Shown here: one piece after another, positions 37,696 to 47,680 of the stretch
How positions within the stretch are numbered: position 1 is the stretch's first letter
Layout: the number at the start of each line of letters is the position of its first letter
The notes under the pieces: generated by a model
Databases searched by the model: none
What the model was told of the DNA's origin: nothing
What the model saw: the letters and a program-made list of their open reading frames with translations, nothing else
Assembly (NCBI GenBank): GCA_002086835.1
Contig: MVIG01000011.1
Coordinates: forward strand, 1-64,000
DNA from: Mycolicibacterium porcinum
GTDB taxonomy: Bacteria; Actinomycetota; Actinomycetes; Mycobacteriales; Mycobacteriaceae
Length of the DNA: 64,000 nucleotides
Direction of reading: 5' to 3'
Position numbers and translations under genes: made by a program

Positions 37696-39567
37696 TTAGG
37701 CGGCGGTCTGGTGCTGGACGAGCCGGGTCAGCTCGGCGGCACGCAACTCCTCGAGCCGTACCGCCGGCGATCCGAGCTGCTCGGCCAGTTGACCGGCCAA
37801 TCCCAGTCGCACGAAGGATGTCTCGCAGTCGACCACGACGGACGCAGCCCCTTCGGCGACCAACGCCGCCGCGGCCTGCCTGGTGCGGCCCAGCGGATCG
37901 GGGCCTCCGGTGGCGCGGCCGTCGGTGAGCACCACCACCAGGCTGCGCCGGGCGCGGTCGCGGGCCTTCTCCCGGATGACCAGATCACGGGCGGCCAGCA
38001 AGCCCTGCGCCAGCGGCGTCTTGCCACCGGTGTCGAACCGGGACAGCCGGCGACTGGCGATGTGTACCGATGTCGTGGGCGGGAGCAGCACCCGGGCGTC
38101 CTGCTGCCGGAACGTGATCACCGCCACCTTGTCCCGGCGCTGGTAGGCATCGCGCAGCAAGGACAGCGTCGCCCCGGTCACGGCCGACATGCGGTCGCGG
38201 GCGGCCATGGATCCGGAGGCGTCGACGACGAAGATCACCAGATTGCCTTCGCGGCCTTCGCGTACCGCGCGCCGGATGTCCTCGGGACGCGGCCTGGGTA
38301 CACCCGCACCCTGTTGGCGGCCCGCGGTGGCGAGCAGCGTCGCGAACATGTGCAGTCCGTGTCCGCTGCCGGGTTCGGCGGTCGACGCGATCGGCGTGCC
38401 GGTGCGGTTGCGGGCCCGCGAACGGCGACCCGGGGCACCCTCCCCGACCCCGGGCACCACCAGTGCCCTGGTCCGGAATACCGCTGCCGGTGGTGCGCTC
38501 GGGCGAGTCGATGATTTTGAATTACCCTGCGCCGCCGAACCTTCGGCACCGGCGTCGGAGCCGCCGCCGGGCGGGTCGAAGTCGGGATCGAAGTCCGGGT
38601 CGGGTGGCTCGGTGTCCTGCCCCGCCTGTGCGGCGGACTCCCCCGCCTCCTGCATCGCCTCGTCAAGACGCTCGGGGTCCAGACCCGGATCATCGAACGG
38701 ATCACGACGGCGCCGGTGCGGCAGGGCCAGTTCGGCGGCCACCCGGATGTCCTCTTCGGCGACCGTGGTGGCGCCCCGCCAGGCCGCATGGGCAACGGCG
38801 GTGCGCGCGACCACCAGATCGGCACGCATCCCGTCGACGTCGAATGCCGCGCACAGGGCGGCGATTCGGCGCAGTTCGGTGTCGGGCAGCTCGACCGAGC
38901 CGATGGCCGCACGCGCCGCGGCGATCCGATCGGCCAGCTCGGCGTCGGCGGCGGCGTAGCGATCGACGAAGGCCCGCGGATCGGCCTCGAACGCCATCCT
39001 GGCCCGGATCACCTCGACGCGGACGTCGACGTCACGGGAGGCGGCCACGTCCACCGTGAGCCCGAACCGGTCCAGCAGCTGCGGACGCAGCTCGCCTTCT
39101 TCCGGGTTCATGGTGCCGATCAACACGAAGCGGGACTCGTGCGAGTGCGAAATCCCTTCGCGCTCAACATGAACCCGGCCCATCGCGGCAGCATCGAGCA
39201 GGACGTCTACCAGGTGGTCGTGCAGCAGGTTGACCTCGTCGACGTAGAGCACGCCGCCGTGAGCGCGAGCCAGCAGGCCAGGCGAGAAAGCGTGTTCGCC
39301 GTCGCGGAGCACCTTCTGCAGATCCAGTGAACCGACCACCCGGTCCTCGGTCGCGCCGATCGGCAGTTCCACCAGCCGGGCGTCGTCGTCGACCGCGGAC
39401 AACACCGCCGCCAGTCCGCGTACCGCGGTGGACTTCGCGGTGCCCTTCTCTCCGCGGATCAGCACGCCGCCGATCTCCGGGTGCACCGCGCACAACAGCA
39501 GGGCCAGCCGCAGCCGGTCCTGCCCCACCAGTGCGCTGAAGGGGTAGGTGTGGGTCTCCACGGTCAT
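37696..39567 (-). CDS. ChlI-ChlD fused magnesium/cobalt chelatase-like protein
   Basis: A 623-residue fusion. The N-terminal AAA+ ChlI/BchI part has Walker [10 protein letters not shown] (residues 39-47), YVDEVNLL (Walker B) and sensor motif [25 protein letters not shown] Pro/Asp-rich linker follows, then a C-terminal VWA domain with the MIDAS motif DASGSMA. Such fusions drive metal insertion into tetrapyrroles with a large subunit (ChlH/CobN), not seen here. The neighbours cobO-cobB suggest cobalt for B12. The start overlaps the GNAT stop by one base. Confidence 0.87.
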   Translation of the reverse strand: MTVETHTYPFSALVGQDRLRLALLLCAVHPEIGGVLIRGEKGTAKSTAVRGLAAVLSAVDDDARLVELPIGATEDRVVGSLDLQKVLRDGEHAFSPGLLARAHGGVLYVDEVNLLHDHLVDVLLDAAAMGRVHVEREGISHSHESRFVLIGTMNPEEGELRPQLLDRFGLTVDVAASRDVDVRVEVIRARMAFEADPRAFVDRYAAADAELADRIAAARAAIGSVELPDTELRRIAALCAAFDVDGMRADLVVARTAVAHAAWRGATTVAEEDIRVAAELALPHRRRRDPFDDPGLDPERLDEAMQEAGESAAQAGQDTEPPDPDFDPDFDPPGGGSDAGAEGSAAQGNSKSSTRPSAPPAAVFRTRALVVPGVGEGAPGRRSRARNRTGTPIASTAEPGSGHGLHMFATLLATAGRQQGAGVPRPRPEDIRRAVREGREGNLVIFVVDASGSMAARDRMSAVTGATLSLLRDAYQRRDKVAVITFRQQDARVLLPPTTSVHIASRRLSRFDTGGKTPLAQGLLAARDLVIREKARDRARRSLVVVLTDGRATGGPDPLGRTRQAAAALVAEGAASVVVDCETSFVRLGLAGQLAEQLGSPAVRLEELRAAELTRLVQHQTAA

Positions 39568-40040
39568 CAGACTCGCTCTCGCGTCACGTCGGCTCCGGGC
39601 CGCACCATCGGCACATGCGGGATTCCGTCGTCGAGGAATTCGTCGCCGTCGCGCACGAAGCCGTGCCTGCCGTACATGTCGACCAGGTAGGTCTGGGCAT
39701 TGATGTGGCACGGGTAGTCGCCGACCTCGGCCAGTGCGGCCTGCATGAGCCGGGCGGTGTGTCCCCGGCCCCGATCGCTGCGTTTGGTGCACACCCGACC
39801 GATCCGGAACGACTTCTCCCCGCCGGGATGTTCCTCCATCAGCCGTAACGTCGAAATGACCTCTCCGGCGGGGTTTTCCAGCCAGAAGTGCCGGGTCTCG
39901 GCAAGCAGATCCCGGCCGTCGAGCTCCGGGTAGGGCGTCGCCTGCTCCACCACGAACACCTCGACACGGAGCTTGAGCAGCTCATAAAGCGTTGGTGCGT
40001 CGAGGTCTTTGGCCCAGCTGCGGCGTAATGCGACCGTCAT
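39567..40040 (-). CDS. GNAT-family N-acetyltransferase (ElaA-like)
   Basis: A 157-residue acetyltransferase of the ElaA type ([28 protein letters not shown], then [21 protein letters not shown] as the acetyl-CoA loop). The position between the chelatase and mqo matches M. tuberculosis Rv2851c. The substrate is unknown. Confidence 0.86.
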   Translation of the reverse strand: MTVALRRSWAKDLDAPTLYELLKLRVEVFVVEQATPYPELDGRDLLAETRHFWLENPAGEVISTLRLMEEHPGGEKSFRIGRVCTKRSDRGRGHTARLMQAALAEVGDYPCHINAQTYLVDMYGRHGFVRDGDEFLDDGIPHVPMVRPGADVTRERV

Positions 40041-40053
40041 CCGCCCGAGCCTG

Positions 40054-41556
40054 TCACGCAGTCACAGGGACGTCCAGTTGGAGCGCCTTGGTGCCCCACG
40101 CCCAGACCTCTTCGAACAGGCCGGGTTCGTCGGACAGTTTGGTACCGAGGGACGGGACCATCTCCTTGAGCTTGGGCAGCCAGTTCTGGTAGCGATCGGC
40201 GAAGCACCGCTCCAGCACGTCGAGCATGGCAGGCACCGCGGTGGATGCGCCGGGCGAGGCGCCCAACAGACCGGCGATGCTGCCGTCGGCCGCGGTGAGC
40301 ACGGTGGTGCCGAACTCCAGCACCCCGCCTGCGCCCTTGCGCCGGATCACCTGCACACGTTGGCCGGCGATGTCGAGCTCCCAGTCGGAATCGACTGCGC
40401 TGGGCGCGAATTCGCGCAAGGTGTCGACCCGCGCGGCCTCACTGAGCAGCAGCTGCCCGACGAGGTAGTTGACCAGGCCCATCTCGGTGAGCCCGACACC
40501 GAGCATGGACATGATGTTGTTGGGCTTGACCGACAACGGCAGGTCGGTGAACTTGCCCTGCTTGAGGAACTTCGGCGTCCAGCCCGCGAACGGGCCGAAC
40601 AGCAGCCAGGATTTGCCGTTGATGACGCGGGTGTCCAGGTGCGGCACCGACATCGGCGGGGCACCCAGCGGCGGGAGGCCGTACACCTTGGCCTGATGGC
40701 CTGCGGTCAGCGCCTGGTTGTTGGTCCGCAGGAACGCGCCACCCACGGGGAAACCGCCGAAGCCCTTGGCCTCCGGGATGCCCGACTTCTGCAGCAGCGG
40801 CAGCGCACCGCCACCGGCTCCGACGAACACGAACTTGGCGTTGAACTTGCGCTTGAGGCCCGTGCGCCGGTTGGTCACCTTGACCGTCCAGCTGCCGTCG
40901 GACTCCTTGTGCAGGTTGCGGACCTCGTGCCCGAACAGGGTGTTCATCCCGCGCTGTGCGGTGAAGCCGATCAGCTGACGCGACAGCGCGCCGAAGTCGA
41001 CGTCGGTGCCGTGCTGCGACCAGTTCAGTCCGACCGGCTCGGAGAAGTCCCGCTTGGCGGCCATGAACGGCAGCCGGCGGGCGAATTCGTCCTTGTCGTC
41101 GATGAATTCCATCGAGGCGAACAGCGGATTGCCGACCAGCGCCTCGTAGCGGCGCTTGAGGTAATCAACGTTGGCGGCTCCGTGTACGAAGCTCACATGC
41201 GGGATCGGGTTCAGGAAGCCCCGCACGTCGGGCAGCACACCGTTCTCGGCGGCGTAGGCCCAGAATTGCCGCGACACCTGGAACTGCTCGTTGACGTTGA
41301 TGGCCTTGGTGGTGTCGATGGAGCCGTCCGACAGCTCGGGCGTGTAGTTCAGCTCACACAGCGCCGAGTGCCCGGTGCCCGCGTTGTTCCAGGGATCGCT
41401 GCTCTCCGCGGCGGCACCGTCGAGCCGTTCGATCATGGTGATGGACCAGTCCGGCTCCAGCAGCCGGATCAGGGCACCCAGGGTTGCGCTCATGATGCCG
41501 GCCCCAACCAGCACGACGTCAGTCTTCTCGGTCGTACCCACGTTTGCCTCAGACAC
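40054..41556 (-). CDS. mqo: Malate:quinone oxidoreductase
   Basis: FAD-dependent membrane-associated malate dehydrogenase donating electrons to menaquinone, 500 residues. The N-terminal dinucleotide fold [17 protein letters not shown], the [18 protein letters not shown] segment and the C-terminal [22 protein letters not shown] are all characteristic. It starts with GTG. A 111-bp gap upstream separates it from the TetR gene and probably holds its promoter. Confidence 0.96.
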   Translation of the reverse strand: MSEANVGTTEKTDVVLVGAGIMSATLGALIRLLEPDWSITMIERLDGAAAESSDPWNNAGTGHSALCELNYTPELSDGSIDTTKAINVNEQFQVSRQFWAYAAENGVLPDVRGFLNPIPHVSFVHGAANVDYLKRRYEALVGNPLFASMEFIDDKDEFARRLPFMAAKRDFSEPVGLNWSQHGTDVDFGALSRQLIGFTAQRGMNTLFGHEVRNLHKESDGSWTVKVTNRRTGLKRKFNAKFVFVGAGGGALPLLQKSGIPEAKGFGGFPVGGAFLRTNNQALTAGHQAKVYGLPPLGAPPMSVPHLDTRVINGKSWLLFGPFAGWTPKFLKQGKFTDLPLSVKPNNIMSMLGVGLTEMGLVNYLVGQLLLSEAARVDTLREFAPSAVDSDWELDIAGQRVQVIRRKGAGGVLEFGTTVLTAADGSIAGLLGASPGASTAVPAMLDVLERCFADRYQNWLPKLKEMVPSLGTKLSDEPGLFEEVWAWGTKALQLDVPVTA

Positions 41557-41667
41557 CCTGATCGCTCGTCCTTTGTATTGCGCGGCCCGTCCTCGACGAC
41601 GGCTTTCTGTTATGCCAAGGTTATCGCGCGCCGAATCCCGGTTGGCCAGGCATGGTAGTGCGATCCG

Positions 41668-42240
41668 TCACCCGGCCCGTATCCTCAGCCCGTCGATGAG
41701 CAGCCCGACCAGCCGGATGCGCTGATTCTCGTCGCGGTCGGCATGCTGTCCCACCCAGGCGATCCCGGCCGCCAGATCCAGGATGTCGTCGACTTCCAGG
41801 TCGGCCCTGATCAGCCCGTGCGCGACCGCGCGGGCGACGAGCCGGGCCCCGGACTGACGTGCCGCGTGGCAACTCCGCGACCCCTCTCCGTCGGGTGCGG
41901 CGTCGACCAGGGTGCGGGCCAGACCGTCATACACGTTGCCCTGCCTGATGTAGGCGTCCAGCCATTCCGTCAGCGCGGCAACGGGATCGGCGGCGTCCAG
42001 CAGCGACTCCCCCTGGTCGCGCAGCGCCCACAATCCGTCGTCGATGACCGCGCGCACCAGCTGATCCCGGGTCGGGAAATGCCGGTACAGCGTGCCCGGC
42101 CCCACTCCCGCGGCGCGGGCCACCTCGTCGAGCGAGGCCGAGACCCCGTCCCGGGCGAAGGCGGCCGCGGCGGCGGTCAGCAGCGCCTGCCGGTTGCGGG
42201 CGGCATCGGCCCGCAACGGGCGCGAAGTGGGGTTGGACAC
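41668..42240 (-). CDS. TetR-family regulator, divergent to LLM oxidoreductase
   Basis: A 190-residue TetR repressor with helix-turn-helix ALLTAAAAAFARDGVSASLDEVARAAGVGPGTLYRHFPTRDQL and a short ligand domain. The GTG at 42240 starts VSNPTSRPLRADAARNRQ, a normal TetR N-terminus. The much longer upstream frame overlaps the divergent gene and is rejected. Two palindromes flank the neighbouring promoter. Confidence 0.86.
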   Translation of the reverse strand: MSNPTSRPLRADAARNRQALLTAAAAAFARDGVSASLDEVARAAGVGPGTLYRHFPTRDQLVRAVIDDGLWALRDQGESLLDAADPVAALTEWLDAYIRQGNVYDGLARTLVDAAPDGEGSRSCHAARQSGARLVARAVAHGLIRADLEVDDILDLAAGIAWVGQHADRDENQRIRLVGLLIDGLRIRAG

Positions 42241-42269
42241 CTGCTGTTCACCGATCCTCTCGACTCGCC

Positions 42270-42316
42270 TCGACAAACGGAGGCAGCCTCCATATATTAA
42301 CCGGAGGCACTCTCCG
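42270..42316 (+). promoter_or_regulatory. Promoter of the LLM gene with two TetR operators
   Basis: A sigma-A-type promoter, -35 TCGACA (42270-42275) and -10 TATATT (42293-42298), has a 17-bp spacer. A perfect 13-bp palindrome GGAGGCAGCCTCC (42279-42291) fills the spacer, and a second related palindrome CGGAGGCACTCTCCG (42302-42316) lies over the start site. Centres are 24 bp apart and the shared CGGAGGCA core is in direct orientation, so two repressor dimers could bind side by side. AGGAG (42329-42333) is the ribosome binding site. Confidence 0.7.
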
Positions 42317-42339
42317 CATCCTATCTCCAGGAGCACCAC

Positions 42340-43287
42340 ATGCGTATCTCCGTCATGTCCGTACCCGATCCAGGGCCGGCCCCCGATGGCCAGAACAGTC
42401 TCGACGCGGCCATCGCACCCGTCGTGGCCGCCGATCGATCCGGCTTTCACCGGGCCTGGATGCCACAACTGCCGCCGATGGCAGGCATGGCGCCATGGGA
42501 CGTACTCACCGCCCTGACCATCGCCGCGGGCCGCACCAGCCGCATCGGGCTGGGCACCGGCGTCGTCGTCGCCTACACCCAACATCCACTGGCACTGGCC
42601 CGCCAGGCACTGACCGCGAACGCCGCCGCGGGCGGGCGGCTCACCCTCGGCATCGGCGTCAGCCACCCGTTCATGGTCGAGGCGCTGGGCTACTCGTACG
42701 AACGGCCCGCAGCGTTCCTGCGCGAGTACCTGGAAGTGCTCGTGCCCGCATTGGCCGGCGAGCCTGTCGAGCACCACGGCCCCCGGATCACCACCACCGG
42801 GCAGGTGACGCTGCAGGGTGCGCCGGCACCACCGGTGGTCACCGCCGCCCTCGGCCCTCACATGCTCGACGTCGCCGGTGAGCTCACCGACGGCACCATC
42901 ACCAGTTGGGCCGGACCGATCGCCTTGGAGCAGTTCATCATTCCACGCCTGAACCGAGCCGCAGCCCGCGCCGGCCGACCCACGCCGCAAGTGATCGCCG
43001 GACTCCCCGTGGTGCTCACCCACGACCCCGAACCAGCGCGCGCCGCCCTGGCGGCCGCCTTCGAGATCGCCGGGCAGGCACCGGCCTACCGCGCCGTGCT
43101 GGACAAGGAGGGCGCGGACGGCATCGGCGACGTGTGCCTTGTGGGCGACGAGGCCACGGTGGAAAAGCAGCTGCGGCGGTTCGCCGACATCGGGGTGACC
43201 GAATTCGTCGCCTCGCCCAAGGTTCCGTCAGCGGACGCCGCGACCGTGGCGACGACGACCGAATTCCTGGCTTCGTTGCGGCTCTGA
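42340..43287 (+). CDS. LLM-class F420-dependent oxidoreductase (TIGR03564-like)
   Basis: A 315-residue luciferase-like TIM-barrel oxidoreductase (MRISVMSVPDPGPAPDG, then GFHRAWMPQLPPMAG, TSRIGLGTGVVVAYTQHPLALARQALT and GRLTLGIGVSHPFMVE). In mycobacteria this branch generally uses coenzyme F420. The substrate is unknown. It appears to be repressed by the divergent TetR protein through two operators. Confidence 0.85.
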   Translation: MRISVMSVPDPGPAPDGQNSLDAAIAPVVAADRSGFHRAWMPQLPPMAGMAPWDVLTALTIAAGRTSRIGLGTGVVVAYTQHPLALARQALTANAAAGGRLTLGIGVSHPFMVEALGYSYERPAAFLREYLEVLVPALAGEPVEHHGPRITTTGQVTLQGAPAPPVVTAALGPHMLDVAGELTDGTITSWAGPIALEQFIIPRLNRAAARAGRPTPQVIAGLPVVLTHDPEPARAALAAAFEIAGQAPAYRAVLDKEGADGIGDVCLVGDEATVEKQLRRFADIGVTEFVASPKVPSADAATVATTTEFLASLRL

Positions 43288-43314
43288 GTTTCGGCTCGCG
43301 GTTAGGGTGGAACC

Positions 43315-44346
43315 GTGACGTCACGGGAGCCCGACTGGGAGCCGGATGTATTGCCGGGGTTCTGGCAGCAGACCATCGATGCGGGGCCCGATCCCGACGG
43401 CGAGGGCGACCTGGTCGCCACGCTCGTGCGCCGGGGCCCTGGCGACGCGAGGCCGGATGGGCACGGCCACGCTGTGCTGGCATTGCACGGCTACACCGAC
43501 TATTTCTTCCACACCGAACTCGCCGACCGATTCGCCGAGCGCGGCTTCGCGTTCTACGCACTGGATCTGCCCAAGTGCGGGCGGTCCCGGCAGGATGGCC
43601 AGACCGCGCATTTCACCACCGACCTGGCGCGCTACGACACCGAACTGGAGCGGGCGCTGGAGATCATCGCCGCCGACACCGGCAACTCCACGGTGTGCCT
43701 GTACGGGCACTCGGCGGGCGGGCTGATCCTCACCTTGTTCGCCGACCGGATGCGCCGGAGCGGGAGGCTGGCCACCCATCGCGTCGGCGGGCTGATCCTC
43801 AACAGCCCGTTCTTCGACCTGCACGGACCGGCGATCCTGCGTACCGCACCCACGTCGGCCGCCCTGATCGCACTGGCCCGGCTGCGCAAGCTGTCGGTGA
43901 TCCGCAAACCCACCGAAGGCGGGTACGGCACCACACTGCACCGCGACTACGGCGGCGAGTTCGACTACAACCTGGACTGGAAACCGTTGGGAGGCTTCCC
44001 CGTCACCTTCGGCTGGATCAATGCGATCCGCCGCGGACAGGCCCGCCTACACCGCGGACTGGACGTCGGCGTACCCAACCTGATCCTGCGTTCGGACCGC
44101 AGTGTCACCGAAACCTCCGATCCGGCGGCGATGCAGCGCGGTGACGCCGTGCTGGATGTCCGTCAGATCGCGCGGTGGTCCGGTTGCGTCGGTAACCACA
44201 CCACGGTCGCTCCGATCACCGACGCCAAGCACGACGTCTTCCTGTCGGTGGCCGAGGCCCGGGCGGCGGCCTACCGCGAGCTCGACCGTTGGCTGGACTA
44301 TTACTTGAGCCCGCAAAACCGGCCGAGCACAACATCTTCCGGATAG
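43315..44346 (+). CDS. Alpha/beta hydrolase (serine aminopeptidase S33 / monoacylglycerol-lipase-like)
   Basis: A 343-residue hydrolase with HGYTDYFFH, LDLPKCGRS, the nucleophile elbow GHSAGG and a C-terminal KHDVFLS carrying the catalytic His. Its position directly before mtr matches M. tuberculosis Rv2854. It starts with GTG. The mtr ATG follows its stop by 9 bp, implying cotranscription. Confidence 0.87.
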   Translation: MTSREPDWEPDVLPGFWQQTIDAGPDPDGEGDLVATLVRRGPGDARPDGHGHAVLALHGYTDYFFHTELADRFAERGFAFYALDLPKCGRSRQDGQTAHFTTDLARYDTELERALEIIAADTGNSTVCLYGHSAGGLILTLFADRMRRSGRLATHRVGGLILNSPFFDLHGPAILRTAPTSAALIALARLRKLSVIRKPTEGGYGTTLHRDYGGEFDYNLDWKPLGGFPVTFGWINAIRRGQARLHRGLDVGVPNLILRSDRSVTETSDPAAMQRGDAVLDVRQIARWSGCVGNHTTVAPITDAKHDVFLSVAEARAAAYRELDRWLDYYLSPQNRPSTTSSG

Positions 44347-44355
44347 GGAGCGCAC

Positions 44356-45741
44356 ATGGAGCATTACGACCTGACGATCATCGGCACCGGCTCGGGCAAC
44401 AGCATTCTCGACGAGCGCTACGCCGGCAAGAAGGTCGCGATCTGCGAGCAGGGCACGTTCGGCGGCACCTGCCTGAACGTCGGCTGCATCCCCACCAAGA
44501 TGTTCGTCTACGCCGCTGACGTGGCGGACACGATCAAGGCGAGCGCCAGGTACGGCATCGATTCCCACATCGACAAGGTGCGCTGGCCCGACATCGTCGC
44601 GCGGGTCTTCGGCCGGATCGATCCGATCGCCGCCGGCGGCGAGGACTACCGCCGCAACGACCCGCACATCACGGTGTACGCCAGCCATACCCGGTTCGGA
44701 CCAAAGACCACCGACGGCCGCTACACGCTGCGCACCGAGGCCGGTGACGAGTTCAGCAGCGATCAGGTGGTGATCGCGGCCGGGTCCCGCGCGAACGTCC
44801 CGCCGGCCATCGTGGACTGCGGCGTGACGTATTACACGAGCGACGACATCATGCGGATCCCCGAACTACCGGAGCACCTGGTGATCGTCGGCGGCGGGTT
44901 CGTCGCCGCCGAGTTCGCCCACGTGTTCTCCGCACTCGGCGTGCGGGTCACGATCGTGGTGCGCGGGGACTGCCTGCTCAGCCATTGCGACGACACGATC
45001 TGCCACGAGTTCACGGCACTGGCCGCAGAGAAGTGGGATCTGCGCAAGCACGAGAACGTGATCGGCTCCCATCACGAGGGTGACCAGATCGTGCTTGAGC
45101 TCGACGACGGCAAGACGCTGCCTGCCGACATGCTGCTGGTGGCCACCGGTCGCATCCCCAACGGGGATCTGCTCGATGCCGATCTCGCCGGGGTGGAGGT
45201 CGACGAGGACGGCCTGGTCATCGTCGATGAGTACCAACGCACCACGGCGCGTGGCATTTTCGCACTCGGCGACGTGTCCTCCGACTTCCAGCTCAAGCAT
45301 GTCGCCAACCACGAGTCACGGGTCGTCAAGGAGAACCTGCTGCGCGATTGGGACGACACCGACGCGATGGTGCGCAGCGATCACCGGTTCGTGCCGTCGG
45401 CGGTGTTCACCGAACCGCAGATCGCCATGGTGGGGCTGACCGAGGAGCAGGCCCGCGACGAGGGCTACGACTACGTCACCAAGGTTCAGGCCTACGGCGA
45501 CACCGCGTACGGCTGGGCCATGGAGGACACCACCGGCATCGCCAAGCTGATCGGCGACCGCGCCACCGGCAAGATCCTGGGCGCCCACATCATGGGCTAT
45601 CAGGCGTCCTCGATCATCCAGCCGCTGATCCAGGCGATGAGCTTCGGGCAGACCGCCCAAGAGGTTGCCCGGGGCCAGTACTGGATTCACCCGGCGCTGG
45701 CCGAGGTGATCGAGAACGCCCTGCTGGGCCTGGGCGACTAG
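44356..45741 (+). CDS. mtr: Mycothione reductase
   Basis: NADPH-dependent flavoprotein disulfide reductase of 461 residues that keeps mycothiol reduced. The N-terminal FAD fold is followed by the redox-active pair Cys39/Cys44 in GGTCLNVGCIPTKMF, the NADPH fold GGGFVAAEFAHVF and the C-terminal YWIHPALAEVIENALL with the interface His-Glu pair. This gene is a marker for mycothiol-using actinobacteria. It has a GGGAG ribosome binding site. Confidence 0.97.
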   Translation: MEHYDLTIIGTGSGNSILDERYAGKKVAICEQGTFGGTCLNVGCIPTKMFVYAADVADTIKASARYGIDSHIDKVRWPDIVARVFGRIDPIAAGGEDYRRNDPHITVYASHTRFGPKTTDGRYTLRTEAGDEFSSDQVVIAAGSRANVPPAIVDCGVTYYTSDDIMRIPELPEHLVIVGGGFVAAEFAHVFSALGVRVTIVVRGDCLLSHCDDTICHEFTALAAEKWDLRKHENVIGSHHEGDQIVLELDDGKTLPADMLLVATGRIPNGDLLDADLAGVEVDEDGLVIVDEYQRTTARGIFALGDVSSDFQLKHVANHESRVVKENLLRDWDDTDAMVRSDHRFVPSAVFTEPQIAMVGLTEEQARDEGYDYVTKVQAYGDTAYGWAMEDTTGIAKLIGDRATGKILGAHIMGYQASSIIQPLIQAMSFGQTAQEVARGQYWIHPALAEVIENALLGLGD

Positions 45742-45764
45742 GCCCGGGCCGCCCGGCCCGCGCA
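45742..45764. terminator. Short GC stem between convergent mtr and deaminase genes
   Basis: GGGCC (45746-45750) pairs with GGCCC (45755-45759) around a 4-nt loop in the 23-bp convergent gap. It is small and lacks a U-tract, so it is a weak terminator candidate marking the left edge of the accessory island. Confidence 0.35.
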
Positions 45765-47039
45765 TCACCGGTTCCTCTCGACCTGCGCTGTCCATGTCGT
45801 GGTTTCGCTGACCGACACGACCGCACCGCGATGGATGACCAAGCGATCCGCGGGCGCGTTGGCGAGGACGTCGAGCAAGCTGACACCACGCACTGCCAAC
45901 AGTTCGGCGCGGGCCCCGACCCGGGGCCCGGCCGGTGGCAGTCCCAGTACCCGGCGAGCCTCGTCGGTGACCATCTCGACGGCGACATCGGGAGGGACGT
46001 GGCCCGCGATGACCGTCAGCGCCGCGGTCTCCAGCGCATCACTGCGGCCGAGCGGGTTGAACGGATCACGGACGTTGTCGGCTCCGGCGGCGACGGGAAT
46101 GCCCGCTCGGCGCAGTGGCTCGATTGCGGTGATCCCGCGCGGCGTGGCCACCGGGTGGTCACGACCCTGCAGGTAGAGGTTCGTGATCGGGTTGGTCACC
46201 ACTCCCAGGCCGGCATCCGCGATCTGTGGCACGAGCTCGTCGAGCTCGCTTCGAGGTAGCGTGCCCAGCCGGGTGCAATGACTGGCCGTACGGATGCGAT
46301 CCTGCGGCCAGCTGCGCACGCGTGCCGCGTAGTCGGCAATGGTGTGGTGATCGCCGGCCAGGAATTCGTCGGTGTGCAAATCCGTACCGACGCAACGCTG
46401 CTCAGCGACGTCGAGAAGCCGGGTGAGCTCTGCCACCGGGTCGGCAGTGCTGTGCGGTGAACCGCCGACCAGGTCCGCGCCGGCATCGAGTGCACCGTGC
46501 AACAACTCAACGCCCGAATAGTCCTTGATCAAAGCGACGATCTCGATGTCGATCAGGTCACGAAGCTGCTCACGCACCGCCGCCACCGCCCGGATGCCGC
46601 GCAGGGGGTCACCACTGGGCAGCACATCGACATGAGTGCGTACCGCGGTGGTTCCGTTGCGCACCAAGGCGAGTGCGGCGCAGGCCGCCCGTTCCCGAAA
46701 CGAGTCCTCGTCGAATCGCGCCGAGCCCTCCCTCCACGCCGCGATGGCACCAGGCAGATCCCCCAGTGCCGGACGCAGGACATCCCAGGTCAGCGCCTTG
46801 TCGAGATGAGCGTGCGGTTCGGCGGGCGCGGTGATCAACACATATCCGCGTAGATTCAGCGTCCCGTCAGCAGGCGGGCCAGGCTCGGCAGCGGGTCTCA
46901 CGCTCGTCACGACGACGTGACCGCCTTCAGGTCCCAGCTCGACGTCGACGAGGGAACCGTCAGCCAGCCGTGCGCCGGCGAGTTTGGAAACCTTCTGCGG
47001 TAGACGATGTTTCACCGTCGAACCGAGAACCGCCGTCAT
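45765..47039 (-). CDS. CodA-like amidohydrolase (cytosine deaminase family)
   Basis: A 424-residue TIM-barrel amidohydrolase of the cytosine-deaminase/isopropylammelide branch. Metal ligands appear in PHAHLDK (His76, His78), GTDLHTDEF, ASHCTRLG and GADNVRDPFNPLGRSD (the final Asp, as in CodA). It probably deaminates a pyrimidine-like or triazine-like ring. The start at 47039 overlaps the gntR stop by ATGA, so it belongs to the ABC/dioxygenase/GntR operon. The natural substrate is not evident, and cytosine is only one option. Confidence 0.82.
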   Translation of the reverse strand: MTAVLGSTVKHRLPQKVSKLAGARLADGSLVDVELGPEGGHVVVTSVRPAAEPGPPADGTLNLRGYVLITAPAEPHAHLDKALTWDVLRPALGDLPGAIAAWREGSARFDEDSFRERAACAALALVRNGTTAVRTHVDVLPSGDPLRGIRAVAAVREQLRDLIDIEIVALIKDYSGVELLHGALDAGADLVGGSPHSTADPVAELTRLLDVAEQRCVGTDLHTDEFLAGDHHTIADYAARVRSWPQDRIRTASHCTRLGTLPRSELDELVPQIADAGLGVVTNPITNLYLQGRDHPVATPRGITAIEPLRRAGIPVAAGADNVRDPFNPLGRSDALETAALTVIAGHVPPDVAVEMVTDEARRVLGLPPAGPRVGARAELLAVRGVSLLDVLANAPADRLVIHRGAVVSVSETTTWTAQVERNR

Positions 47040-47680
47040 GACCGGCGGGTACGTACGTAGAGCCCGGCGACGTGCGCGCACGCAGCGGCACGCGCCGCGT
47101 CGGCGTCCCCCGCTTCGATGGCGGACACGATGCGGTCATGTTCGAGCACTGCCAGTTGGCGATTCAGCTCGCTACTCCACATGTCGGACCGGAAAAGGTG
47201 CGCCTGGCCGTCGAGGCGCTTCAACGCGTCACACAGTGCCCGGTTTCGCGACGTCTCCCGGATCAGGGTGTGGAACTGCAGGTCCAGCGCGGCGTCGCGG
47301 TGCTGATCGGCGGGTTCGTCGAGGAGATCCCGCTGCACCCGCAGCATCTTGCGCAGCTGTTCCACCGTGGCATGGGTGGCCAGCAGGGTGGCGCCGTGTG
47401 CCGCGAGGCCGTCGAGCACCTCACGAACGTCGAACACCGCCCTGACCGCGTCGGCGTCCAGTGCCGCCACCCGCGCGCCGGCGTTGCGGGTGTGGTTGGC
47501 CAACCCCTCGTAGATCAGCTGCTGCACCGCCTCGCGTACCGGCGTGCGGCTGACGTTGAGGCGCGCCGCCAGCGCCGGGACACTCAGCGGACTGCCCGGT
47601 GCCAGGGCACCGCTGAAGATCATCTCCTGCAGCGCGTCGTGCACGGAGTCATTGAGCAGCGCCCGGCCGCTCGTGGTCAT
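47036..47680 (-). CDS. GntR/FadR-type (FCD) transcriptional regulator
   Basis: A 214-residue GntR regulator with the winged helix LSVPALAARLNVSRTPVREAVQQLIYEGL and an all-helical FCD effector domain with metal/acid-binding candidates (DLQFHTLI). It is embedded in the operon between a dioxygenase and the deaminase with 4-bp overlaps on both sides. Its likely targets are the octamers in the divergent control region at 50473-50655. Confidence 0.85.
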   Translation of the reverse strand: MTTSGRALLNDSVHDALQEMIFSGALAPGSPLSVPALAARLNVSRTPVREAVQQLIYEGLANHTRNAGARVAALDADAVRAVFDVREVLDGLAAHGATLLATHATVEQLRKMLRVQRDLLDEPADQHRDAALDLQFHTLIRETSRNRALCDALKRLDGQAHLFRSDMWSSELNRQLAVLEHDRIVSAIEAGDADAARAAACAHVAGLYVRTRRS

